Assembly: GCA_003489395.1 (NCBI GenBank)
Contig: DNMN01000005.1
Location: 1-5,446, forward strand
DNA from: Candidatus Yonathbacteria bacterium
GTDB taxonomy: Bacteria > Patescibacteriota > Minisyncoccia > Phycocordibacterales > UBA1550
Length of the DNA stretch: 5,446 nt
Direction: 5' to 3'
Within the stretch, counting starts at the first letter, position 1; every line of letters starts with the position of its first letter. Below the pieces are notes generated by a model. That model was given only the letters and a program-made list of their open reading frames with translations, was not told the DNA's origin and did not search any database. The translations under genes and the position numbers were made by a program. Below are positions 1-4,631 of this stretch, in pieces.

Positions 1-41
1 CCCGCCCCCGCGGCGAGCGCTGCAAAGCCCTGTTTATATAC
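1..41. repeat. Inverted repeat A, left arm (recombinase 3' end)
   Basis: These 41 bases are the exact reverse complement of 1519-1559, and a weaker match continues inward to about 57 and 1505. The two arms enclose the recombinase gene, whose 3' coding end lies in this arm. Bases 9-20 are one half of a 12-bp hairpin stem and 1-8 its loop, so the window begins in the middle of a hairpin. Confidence 0.9.
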
Positions 42-71
42 ACAAAAAAGCTGCCGATCATTTAAAGAGTA

Positions 72-137
72 GTCCGAGCCGACTTTTTTGGCGAAGAATG
101 ATAATTCTTCGCCATTATGTTTCGCGCGCGCGATTTT
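72..137. repeat. Perfect 26-bp palindrome in the recombinase gene with flanks shared with the cargo element
   Basis: Bases 89-114 form a perfect 11-bp stem (TGGCGAAGAAT with ATTCTTCGCCA) around a 4-base loop, inside coding sequence for NGEELSFF. On the minus strand the preceding 23 bases (137-115) match 2804-2826 at 22 of 23 positions. The following 17 bases (88-72) match 1704-1720 at 16 of 17. Those two partners sit exactly at the inner ends of the 103-bp inverted repeats. The shared flanks therefore bracket a palindrome here and the repeat arms there. Confidence 0.85.
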
Positions 138-1149
138 GGCCGCATCAGCGGCCACTTCTATAAATTCCCTCATTAGTCCGAGCCATTCACTTCCGTTTTT
201 GGAAATACCCGCCATTTTCCCTTTAAACTTTATTTTTAATTCCACTAATTCGTTTTTCTTTTGTTGGTAAATTTGAGGGTCAACTATTTGATCGAGGTAA
301 CCTTCAAGTAATCGATCAAGTTTTTTGTCTATTTTTTGGACTTCGGAAGAAAATTTTGTGATCTGGTTTTCACTATTTGCTTTTTCTTCCGTTCCTTCTT
401 TGTTCAATCTTTCCAGCCAAAGTTTAGCCCATGAGTCAGGTAAGGAAGATTTAGCAACAATTGCACGTAATTGTTGCTCTAACAGTTCTTCCCGTAGATA
501 GATTTGCCCGCAATGGGTTTTCTTTTTGGTACATCGGTAGTAGATGTAATCAACATTTCCGCGAGTTTTGGGATAACACTTGTGTTTGACTTCGGCGGTG
601 ATAGAACAGCCACACTCGGAGCACTTTGCTAATCCCAAAAAAGTGAAATTGTGTTTATTATTTTTGGGATGTTCTCTGGCTTTGATAATTTTCTGCACTT
701 TGCTGAAAAGTTCAGGAGGAAGAAATAGTTTATGAGTTCCTTCGTAGATTTCACTGCCGAAGTTGATAATGCCAATGTAAAACTTGTTACTCAAAATTCG
801 TTTGACTGTATCAAGATGAAGCATTTTTCCACTGTATTTGGTAATCCCAAATTTTTGAAAGAATCGAGAAATGTCAGCAATAGAGCTTTCGCCTTCGGCG
901 AAAAGCTCAAATGCTTTTTTGACGATTCTCGATTTTATTGGATCAACCTCAATTGTCCGTAACCTCGGTTCGTTTATGTAACCATAAGGGGCTTTGTTTG
1001 GTAAAATTCCTTTTCGTAATTTTTGTCTATTTCCTCGTTTTACATTTTCTGAGAGATTATCCACATAATACTTGCTCTGTCCAAAAGCAATTGAGAGCAT
1101 AAATTTTCCTTGCGGGGTATTGTCAAACCAAAAAGTTGGAAATTTTAGG

Positions 1150-1455
1150 TCAAGTCAGTTTTCCGGTGTCGAGCAGGTAAACGATTTTGCCGCCGTCAAC
1201 CGAATTTCTGGCCAAACGATCCGGGTGCCAACTCAAAATTGCGTTTGCTTCTCCTTTTTCGATTTTTTGGATGACTTCCTCAAAAACTGGTCTTCCCAAA
1301 GTTTTGGCGGTTCGGGATTCTGTTAAGAAGCAAACGATTTGCAATTTTTCTTTGGTAGCAAATTCTTTGAGTTCTGCAATTTGCGACTCAATAGACAAAA
1401 CTTGTTTTTCCTTCTCGTCCGTTGATTTTCGGCAGTAGGCGATGTATTTGATCAT
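1150..1455 (-). CDS. Large serine recombinase, N-terminal catalytic part (ends at a frameshift)
   Basis: This 101-codon stretch is the catalytic (resolvase) domain of a large serine recombinase, an enzyme that cuts and rejoins DNA through a serine-DNA covalent link. The start MIKYIAYCRKS carries the family motif with Arg9 and the expected nucleophile Ser11, followed by QVLSIESQ (18-25). The second active-site block is WHPDRLARN (76-84) with its two arginines. The ATG at 1455 was chosen because family members begin just before the Y-C-R-K-S motif; the frame is open further upstream but that part is low-complexity. No strong ribosome binding site is visible. The frame ends ...DTGKLT-TGA, immediately before the conserved DLKFPTFWFDNTPQGKF segment, which is found in another frame. 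One extra base (position 1152) therefore breaks an otherwise complete gene. Family assignment is secure; whether a full protein is made is not known. Confidence 0.9.
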   Translation of the reverse strand: MIKYIAYCRKSTDEKEKQVLSIESQIAELKEFATKEKLQIVCFLTESRTAKTLGRPVFEEVIQKIEKGEANAILSWHPDRLARNSVDGGKIVYLLDTGKLT

Positions 1456-1498
1456 AGTTTTGTTTTTGTATAAAATTTTGCGTTTTTCTTTTCTCTTT

Positions 1499-1527
1499 AT
1501 TGTACGGCGACTTTTTTCGTATATAAA
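1499..1527 (-). promoter_or_regulatory. Candidate promoter of the recombinase
   Basis: On the minus strand a -35-like TTTATA (1522-1527, 4 of 6 to consensus) lies 17 bases before a -10-like TACAAT (1499-1504, 5 of 6). Transcription would start near 1492, about 37 bases before the ATG. The -35 box is inside inverted repeat A. This is a sequence match only. Confidence 0.45.
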
Positions 1528-1559
1528 CAGGGCTTTGCAGCGCTCGCCGCGGGGGCGGG
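1519..1559. repeat. Inverted repeat A, right arm
   Basis: This is the exact inverted copy of 1-41, located just upstream of the recombinase start. It holds the likely -35 box of the recombinase promoter and the first arm and loop of the hairpin at 1540-1571. Being a copy of the gene's own 3' coding end, it probably arose by inverted duplication or by recombination between element ends. Confidence 0.9.
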
Positions 1560-1571
1560 CGCGGCGAGCGC
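1540..1571. repeat. GC-rich hairpin B (12-bp perfect stem, 8-base loop)
   Basis: GCGCTCGCCGCG at 1540-1551 pairs perfectly with 1560-1571 around the loop GGGGCGGG. It lies at the outer side of inverted repeat A and shares its architecture, with a different sequence, with the hairpins at 1644-1675 and 2855-2886. The surrounding sequence is AT-rich, so the block stands out in composition. Confidence 0.85.
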
Positions 1572-1600
1572 CATTCCTGACTCGCCGAATTCTCCATTTT

Positions 1601-1703
1601 TGTGGGCTCTTTACGAAAAAATACGGACTGATTTTCAAAGGTAGCGCGGCGAGTGCCCCCACCCACTCGCCGCGCCATCTTCACGCTCGGCTTTCGGCCT
1701 CGC
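1601..1703. repeat. Inverted repeat B, left arm (103 bp)
   Basis: Reads as the exact reverse complement of 2827-2929; 1600 and 1704 are the first mismatches. It contains hairpin C at 1644-1675, where GCGCGGCGAGTG pairs with CACTCGCCGCGC around the loop CCCCCACC (12-bp perfect stem, 8-base loop). No gene is assigned between 1456 and 1965; that stretch holds these repeats and the sites listed separately. Confidence 0.93.
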
Positions 1704-1738
1704 AAAAAGTCGGTTCGGACATTCCGCCAAAGGCGGAA
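1704..1738. repeat. Recombinase-tail-like fragment and small hairpin at the left inner end of the element
   Basis: Bases 1704-1720 match the recombinase 3' coding region (88-72, minus strand) at 16 of 17 positions. Read on the plus strand, the stretch 1702-1753 encodes QKVGSDIPPKAEQRKT and a stop, recalling the recombinase AKKVGSD tail. A perfect 7-bp hairpin (TTCCGCC, loop AAA, GGCGGAA) follows at 1722-1738. Probably a relic rather than a gene. Confidence 0.6.
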
Positions 1739-1785
1739 CAAAGAAAAACGTAAAAATTTTAAAAGAGCGATCTTAGAACTTTAAA

Positions 1786-1868
1786 GGCGCAACCGGTGGA
1801 ACCAACTAAGAATTGCTTCTCGTTGTCCGATTGCGCCATCAAAAAAGCAATTCCTAAATGTTGGTTCC
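1786..1868. other. Interleaved inverted repeats (pseudoknot-like)
   Basis: GGCGCAACCGG at 1786-1796 pairs with CCGATTGCGCC at 1827-1837 (10 of 11). The stretch 1798-1818 (GGAACCAAC then TAAGAATTGCTT) pairs with 1845-1868 (AAGCAATTCC..., ending GTTGGTTCC), with a 3-base bulge and one mismatch. The arms occur in the order a-b-a'-b', so both helices together would form an H-type pseudoknot if transcribed. It lies upstream of the promoter box of the 274-residue gene. It could be a recombination or replication site, or a structured RNA; the function is unknown. Confidence 0.6.
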
Positions 1869-1929
1869 AACAAGAACTATATCAAAACTTAAATTATGAA
1901 ACAAGGGAGAAATGAAACTTTGAATACAG

Positions 1930-1935
1930 TATAAT
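1930..1935 (+). promoter_or_regulatory. -10 box (TATAAT) for the 274-residue gene
   Basis: A perfect TATAAT lies 30 bases before the ATG at 1966, predicting a start of transcription near 1942 and a leader of about 24 bases. No good -35 box is found at the usual distance (GAGAAA at 1907-1912). Confidence 0.5.
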
Positions 1936-1965
1936 TTAGAAAGAAAATCTGAATTTCTAAATCTT

Positions 1966-2790
1966 ATGGAATTATCAGCAGGCGTCCAAATTCAAGAATT
2001 AGTAAATGATCCAAATGCTCTTCAAATCGAAAGGCTAAATATAAACGGAGTGACCATCAGCCTTGTTTCCTGTGATCATCAACCAGAACTAATGCCTGAA
2101 GTAGATCCATGGCAAGCTATTGAGGGTGAAATACAAAAGAGTTCATTAGTGTTTGTTGAATATTTTCCTTATGAATTGGAATCTAGTGTGTATAACAACC
2201 CCATTTGGGGGAAATTGGCAAAAGATGCTGGAGAGGCAAAAGGCCTAAATTCGTTTTTTAACAAGGTAAGTGGACTAGCTACTAAATATGGACGAGAAAT
2301 TGCAGTATCAGACATTGCTAATGGCCCAATGTATTCTATTTACCATGGAGGTTTAAGATTTGCTCTAAGCCCATTACTTATAAGTGTTGACCCCGGCAAG
2401 TTTGGAAGTTTTTTGGCATTTTGTAGCATGCTTAATGGAGTAGGGATGAATATACAAGAGGTGCTTAGAATTGGGGCATTTGATCTCGAGAGAAAAAAAT
2501 TTGAAAAATTTATAATTGACATGGAAGATGCTCGTAGATTATTAATAGCGAAAGGTATTCGGCAGGAGGCTGAACGAAGAAACGAGGGATCACAGTTATC
2601 CTATATAGCTCCCAGGACTCATGTTAGTAGGGTAAAATGGTATCTGGAACATCCTGACGATATTGTGTCAAACACAAAAGCTAAGGTATATTCTTTAGCC
2701 ATAGGATTGCCAAGATCAACTCGAATATACAAAAATTCAAAAAAGTTTCATTCTTGGCAATTGGTTTCGGACACACCAATAAAAGTATGA
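1966..2790 (+). CDS. Hypothetical protein, 274 residues, cargo of the inverted-repeat element
   Basis: I do not recognise this protein with confidence. It is soluble-looking: no signal peptide, no convincing membrane helix, mixed alpha/beta composition. Visible landmarks are a hydrophobic strand and turn VTISLVSCDHQPEL (about 29-42), SSLVFVEYFPYELES (about 59-73), EIAVSDIANG (about 111-120), the charged helix DMEDARRLLIAKGIRQEAERRNE (about 185-207), and SYIAPRTHVSRVKWYLEHP (about 212-230). The pattern of strand-His, then V-E, then Asp/Arg-rich helix, then strand with Thr-His faintly resembles TraB/GumN/Tiki-type hydrolase folds, but this is a weak guess. The ATG at 1966 is the first start after an in-frame stop, and no Shine-Dalgarno sequence is seen. 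It is the only gene between the 103-bp inverted repeats and is AT-rich, unlike the repeats. The frame is intact with ordinary protein composition, so it is probably expressed. Confidence 0.8.
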   Translation: MELSAGVQIQELVNDPNALQIERLNINGVTISLVSCDHQPELMPEVDPWQAIEGEIQKSSLVFVEYFPYELESSVYNNPIWGKLAKDAGEAKGLNSFFNKVSGLATKYGREIAVSDIANGPMYSIYHGGLRFALSPLLISVDPGKFGSFLAFCSMLNGVGMNIQEVLRIGAFDLERKKFEKFIIDMEDARRLLIAKGIRQEAERRNEGSQLSYIAPRTHVSRVKWYLEHPDDIVSNTKAKVYSLAIGLPRSTRIYKNSKKFHSWQLVSDTPIKV

Positions 2791-2803
2791 AACTTTTGAA
2801 GTA

Positions 2804-2826
2804 AAAATCACGCGCGCGAAACATAA
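2804..2826. repeat. Recombinase-derived 23-bp flank at the right inner end of the element
   Basis: This stretch, including CGCGCGCGAAACATAA, matches the recombinase coding sequence (137-115, minus strand) at 22 of 23 bases and stops exactly where inverted repeat B begins. In the recombinase the same bases stop exactly at the palindrome 89-114. No function can be read from the bases themselves. Confidence 0.85.
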
Positions 2827-2929
2827 GCGAGGCCGAAAGCCGAGCGTGAAGATGGCGCGGCGAGTGGGTGGGGGCACTCGCCGCGCTACCTTTGAAAATC
2901 AGTCCGTATTTTTTCGTAAAGAGCCCACA
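2827..2929. repeat. Inverted repeat B, right arm (103 bp)
   Basis: Exact inverted copy of 1601-1703, with hairpin D at 2855-2886 (12-bp stem, loop GGTGGGGG). It lies between two convergent genes (1966-2790 and 2941-3462), so the hairpin could also stop transcription from both sides, although there is no U-tract next to the stem. Confidence 0.93.
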
Positions 2930-2940
2930 GTTGTTTCAAA

Positions 2941-3462
2941 CTACATCGTTGTGACAGGACTCCACACGCCATCAACTTCTTTCAATATGACGAGTGATTG
3001 AACAGAAAATGTGAGCGATACATGGTACCCATTCAGTTTTTCTACACTATCTTTCGCGTTTTCTGCATGATAATCAAGTGAAAGATGGGGAAGCAGCGGG
3101 GGCAGATTTTTATCCGCGTATGGTTCCACATCAAACGTAATAACCCCTTCCAACAGAGTAAGCGCCTGTTCGTATATCACAGAAAATGCATCGAATGGTT
3201 CAATAGAAACATACACAATATCAGATTGCTGATGAAACACGCCAAACGTTTCATTGTGTGCGGTGAATGGTTGAATATGCAGCGATGCGAGTTTTTGTGT
3301 GAGTTCAACCTCATCAATATGTGCAAGAAAAAACGGCGGAAGAATCGTGATGTGCGCGTGTGCTATCGTGAGATGTTTTCCAGAAACTTTAAAGTATGCT
3401 TCATCTAATGAGGTGCGGATTTCATCTGGGATGATAACGACGAGAGCATATCTGGTTGCCAT
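2941..3462 (-). CDS. 2H phosphoesterase superfamily protein (2'-5' RNA ligase-like)
   Basis: A 173-residue protein with the two histidine motifs that define 2H phosphoesterases: HIT (37-39, in AHAHITIL) and HLS (126-128, in LPHLSLDY), each within a hydrophobic strand and about 90 residues apart, as usual. Members include bacterial 2'-5' RNA ligase (ThpR/LigT) and cyclic phosphodiesterases, which act on 2',3'-cyclic or 2'-5' phosphodiester ends of RNA in the cytoplasm. The substrate here cannot be told from sequence. The length fits the family (about 170-190). The ATG at 3462 starts directly before the first strand (ATRYALVVIIP). It faces away from the PH-domain gene across 17 bp, with a -10-like TATCAT 7 bases before the ATG and no Shine-Dalgarno, suggesting a leaderless transcript. 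Its stop codon (TAG) lies 11 bp from inverted repeat B. Confidence 0.85.
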   Translation of the reverse strand: MATRYALVVIIPDEIRTSLDEAYFKVSGKHLTIAHAHITILPPFFLAHIDEVELTQKLASLHIQPFTAHNETFGVFHQQSDIVYVSIEPFDAFSVIYEQALTLLEGVITFDVEPYADKNLPPLLPHLSLDYHAENAKDSVEKLNGYHVSLTFSVQSLVILKEVDGVWSPVTTM

Positions 3463-3481
3463 ACACTATATGATACACTAT
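3461..3481. promoter_or_regulatory. Divergent promoter with overlapping -10 boxes
   Basis: The 17-bp gap between two divergent start codons, plus its edges, contains a tandem repeat of ATACACTAT (3461-3469 and 3473-3481). TATGAT on the plus strand (3469-3474) ends 5 bases before the ATG at 3480. TATCAT on the minus strand (3475-3470) ends 7 bases before the ATG at 3462. These spacings are those of -10 boxes for leaderless mRNAs. The two boxes overlap almost fully, so polymerase should serve only one direction at a time. Confidence 0.55.
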
Positions 3482-4085
3482 GCCTATGGAAAGCCATTAT
3501 TTTCCCGGACAGCAAACAGACGAGCGCGTGCTTTACATTGTTGAGCCGCATATCTATGCGCTTTATACGGGATTAGCAAAAATCTATCTTTTGTCGCTCG
3601 CGATATTTTTAAGCTTTTTATTTTTGACAAGCGTGATGAAAGGTTTACCGTTTATCGGTCTTTTTCTTGGATCGTTAATCGCGGTGTTTGGAACATGGGC
3701 GAGTGTGCTGATGTTCAAAAAAAGCAGAGCGTATATTACCGACCGCCGGATTGTGCGGTTTGAAGCGGCAACCCCGTTTGCAACAAACTCGCGCGCGCTC
3801 AACTGGGATGACGCAGTGAAAATCAAAACATTTCCGCGCAACGCATTGTGGAAAATGTTGATGATTGGAACAGTGGTTGTTCATGCCGGTTCTACATATG
3901 TGCACACGCACGAACAAACGCGCGAAAACGTGTACACGAATGACGATCTTGATCTGGAACACGTGTACTACTACAAAGATTTGGGGAATTATCTCGATAA
4001 GATCTTGTACCTCTTTAAACACAAGCCCGAAGATATTGCTCAGATGAAGCCGTTTGTTCCAAAGCCAGCTGGCCAGAGGTATTAG
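3480..4085 (+). CDS. Bacterial PH-domain membrane protein (bPH2/YdbS-like)
   Basis: A 201-residue protein with a short cytoplasmic start, two adjacent membrane helices (about 32-53 and 56-79, joined by a tight MKGLP turn) and a soluble C-terminal domain. The sequence after the second helix, KKSRAYITDRRIVRFE (80-95), is the typical entry of the bacterial pleckstrin-homology (PF03703-like) domain, in which 'Y-x-(I/L)-T-(D/N)-x-R' follows the membrane pair. Strands such as DAVKIKTFPR and TVVVHAGSTYVH fit the rest of the beta sandwich. Such proteins sit in the cytoplasmic membrane; their role is generally unknown. The tail VYYYKDLGNYLDKILYLFK suggests an amphipathic helix. The ATG at 3480 fits a leaderless start (-10 box 5 bases upstream); a second ATG lies two codons on. 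The gene ends with TAG, 3 bases before the next promoter-like -35 box. Confidence 0.8.
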   Translation: MPMESHYFPGQQTDERVLYIVEPHIYALYTGLAKIYLLSLAIFLSFLFLTSVMKGLPFIGLFLGSLIAVFGTWASVLMFKKSRAYITDRRIVRFEAATPFATNSRALNWDDAVKIKTFPRNALWKMLMIGTVVVHAGSTYVHTHEQTRENVYTNDDLDLEHVYYYKDLGNYLDKILYLFKHKPEDIAQMKPFVPKPAGQRY

Positions 4086-4088
4086 GAC

Positions 4089-4117
4089 TTGCATTTTTCT
4101 GCCGAGTATCATATACT
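4089..4117 (+). promoter_or_regulatory. Promoter-like boxes before the small RNA region
   Basis: TTGCAT (4089-4094) and TATACT (4112-4117, 5 of 6 to consensus) are spaced by 17 bases, the optimum for the main sigma factor. The -35 match is weak (3 of 6, but with the TTG). The predicted start is near 4124. Together with the terminator at 4244-4265 this outlines a transcript of about 140 nt. Confidence 0.45.
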
Positions 4118-4123
4118 GCTGAC

Positions 4124-4265
4124 TCTGCAGGATGCAGATAACGTAAAGGAGAGTGTTCTTGTTTACTCGCGCCACAACATGTCCAGGATGTGAAAGGAGC
4201 TCGATGCACTGATCTCCTTACGTTGGCGCTTGTATGCAGGATGACTCCCGAAATGGGAGTTTTTT
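4124..4265 (+). ncRNA. Candidate small structured RNA or attenuator leader (unidentified)
   Basis: Between promoter-like boxes and an intrinsic terminator, 4140-4152 (AACGTAAAGGAGA) pairs with 4213-4224 (TCTCCTTACGTT) with one bulged base. CTGCA at 4125-4129 can pair with TGCAG at 4235-4239, giving one long hairpin of about 115 nt. The CTCCTT in the 3' arm can instead pair with a second AAAGGAG at 4193-4199. CAGGATG occurs three times (4128, 4184, 4237). A short frame follows the first AAAGGAG with 7-base spacing: TTG at 4159, 17 codons, TGA at 4210-4212. Size and overall hairpin shape recall a small bacterial SRP RNA, but the required tip motif (CAGG opposite AGCA closed by a GGAA-type loop) is not convincingly present. 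A leader-peptide attenuator for the downstream tRNA/23S region is another option. Confidence 0.4.
4244..4265 (+). terminator. Intrinsic (rho-independent) terminator
   Basis: ACTCCC (4244-4249) and GGGAGT (4255-4260) form a 6-bp stem around GAAAT, followed by a run of T (4260-4265). It separates the small RNA region, and the PH-domain gene before it, from the tRNA. Confidence 0.85.
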
Positions 4266-4309
4266 GTTCTTTACGAAAGCATAGCAAGTGGAAAGGAGCC
4301 AGCGAACCC

Positions 4310-4382
4310 GGGCCCATAGCTCATCTGGTAGAGCGCATCATTTGCAATGATGAGGTGAGCGGTTCGAGCCCGCTTGGGTCCA
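4310..4382 (+). tRNA. tRNA-Ala (anticodon UGC)
   Basis: A 73-base cloverleaf is complete: acceptor GGGCCCA with TGGGTCC, D arm GCTC/GAGC, anticodon stem CATCA/TGATG with loop TTTGCAA (anticodon TGC), T arm AGCGG/CCGCT with loop TTCGAGC, discriminator A. The acceptor carries the G3-U70 wobble pair that identifies alanine tRNA. CCA is not encoded (CT follows the discriminator), so it must be added by a nucleotidyltransferase. In many bacteria tRNA-Ala(UGC) lies in the 16S-23S spacer; here it precedes 23S but no 16S is seen upstream. Confidence 0.97.
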
Positions 4383-4400
4383 CTAGGAAGTTAACAACGT

Positions 4401-4631
4401 ATGTCGGGAGAAAAGGTCGATAGTAGCAAAATTATCGTTATTGAAGAAGGAATTGACTTTAGACAGTTTACTCTTCCTCAATTGCATGATTGGCTTGAGG
4501 CGAAGAGACAAGAAGCGAATACAGCGGTAAATCATCAGCCCGCACAGCTTTACGACCTTTGGCAAAGAGTGTCGGCATACGTAAACACTGAGGAAAGCAA
4601 GAAAAGACATTCTGATTCAAGAAGCGCCTAA
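4401..4631 (+). CDS. Small hypothetical protein, 76 residues
   Basis: A short, hydrophilic protein that I do not recognise. It has no membrane segment or signal peptide. A strand-like KIIVIEEGIDF (about 10-20) is followed by helices, FTLPQLHDWLEAKRQEANTA (about 23-42) and QLYDLWQRVSAYVNTEE (about 49-65), and a charged tail KKRHSDSRSA. Composition and helix periodicity look like a real protein. A ribosome binding site AGGAAG (4385-4390) lies 10 bases before the ATG and overlaps none of the tRNA. It begins 18 bases after tRNA-Ala and ends about 220 bases before 23S rRNA, an unusual place for a protein gene if tRNA and 23S share a transcript. Its stop (TAA) lies in a small inverted repeat (CTAAGC 4628-4633 with GCTTAG 4642-4647) that may end its transcript. 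Confidence 0.6.
   Translation: MSGEKVDSSKIIVIEEGIDFRQFTLPQLHDWLEAKRQEANTAVNHQPAQLYDLWQRVSAYVNTEESKKRHSDSRSA

Larger units (their letters stand above)
1..1151 (-). pseudogene. Large serine recombinase, C-terminal part, in another frame and cut by the window start
   Basis: This is the remainder of the recombinase above, reached by skipping one base. It reads 383 codons without a stop and leaves the window still open, giving at least 484 residues in all, normal for this family. In joined numbering: DLKFPTFWFDNTPQGKF (102-118) ends the catalytic domain. LSENVKRGNRQKLRKG and PYGY follow (about 134-159), opening the DNA-binding 'recombinase' domain. A zinc ribbon has Cys278, Cys281, Cys308 and Cys315. 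A charged coiled-coil-like stretch spans about 364-413, and the tail KIARAKHNGEELSFFAKKVG lies at 440-459. If the frameshift is real, only an internal start (for example the ATG at 1100) could express this part, without the nucleophile, so it would be inactive. A sequencing error or recoding would restore the enzyme. The last codons (QGFAALAAGAG) are written in the GC-rich inverted repeat at 1-41. Confidence 0.85.
1601..2929. mobile_element. Candidate non-autonomous element bounded by 103-bp inverted repeats
   Basis: Two perfect 103-bp inverted repeats (1601-1703 and 2827-2929) enclose about 1.1 kb with one gene of unknown function and no recognisable transposase or recombinase of its own. 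The serine recombinase next door could act in trans, but nothing in the sequence proves that. The right arm ends 11 bp from the stop codon of the 2H phosphoesterase gene, as if the block had inserted there. No convincing target-site duplication is seen just outside the arms (1591-1600 versus 2930-2940). Inverted duplication or an assembly fold-back are alternatives. Confidence 0.5.

Noticed and set aside
1150..1152. UGA read as an amino acid (as in SR1/Gracilibacteria)
   Set aside because: Reading through this TGA in frame does not give the conserved DLKFPTF sequence, which needs a frame change. Another gene here (ending at 2790) also ends naturally at TGA.
732..1326. Plus-strand frames at 732-962 and 1072-1326
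   Set aside because: They lie antisense to the recombinase coding region, which has clear family motifs across the same bases.
1388..1753. Minus-strand frame 1388-1741 and plus-strand frame 1442-1753 through the GC-rich repeats
   Set aside because: Arg/Pro-rich translations of palindromic repeats. The first overlaps the recombinase start in another frame; only the short recombinase-tail likeness at the end of the second is kept, as a relic.
1540..2929. CRISPR array
   Set aside because: The repeats are inverted, few and unevenly spaced, with no spacer-repeat pattern and no cas genes.
3085..3544. Plus-strand frames 3085-3408 and 3299-3544
   Set aside because: Shadows of the 2H phosphoesterase gene on the other strand, whose two HxT/S motifs make it the real one.
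3675..4175. Minus-strand frame of 166 codons
   Set aside because: Cys/His-rich shadow opposite the PH-domain gene, without family features.
4213..4224. 3' end of a 16S rRNA gene (GATCTCCTTA resembles the anti-Shine-Dalgarno tail)
   Set aside because: None of the conserved 16S sequence that should precede it is present, and the bases pair with local AAAGGAG sites instead.
4124..4240. Small SRP RNA (ffs)
   Set aside because: Size, hairpin shape and the stretch CATGTCCAGG...GGAGC are suggestive, but the conserved tip (CAGG opposite AGCA closed by a GGAA-type loop) does not form, so it is left as an unidentified RNA.
4190..4423. Plus-strand frame of 77 codons
   Set aside because: It runs through the terminator and the whole of tRNA-Ala, so it is not a protein gene.
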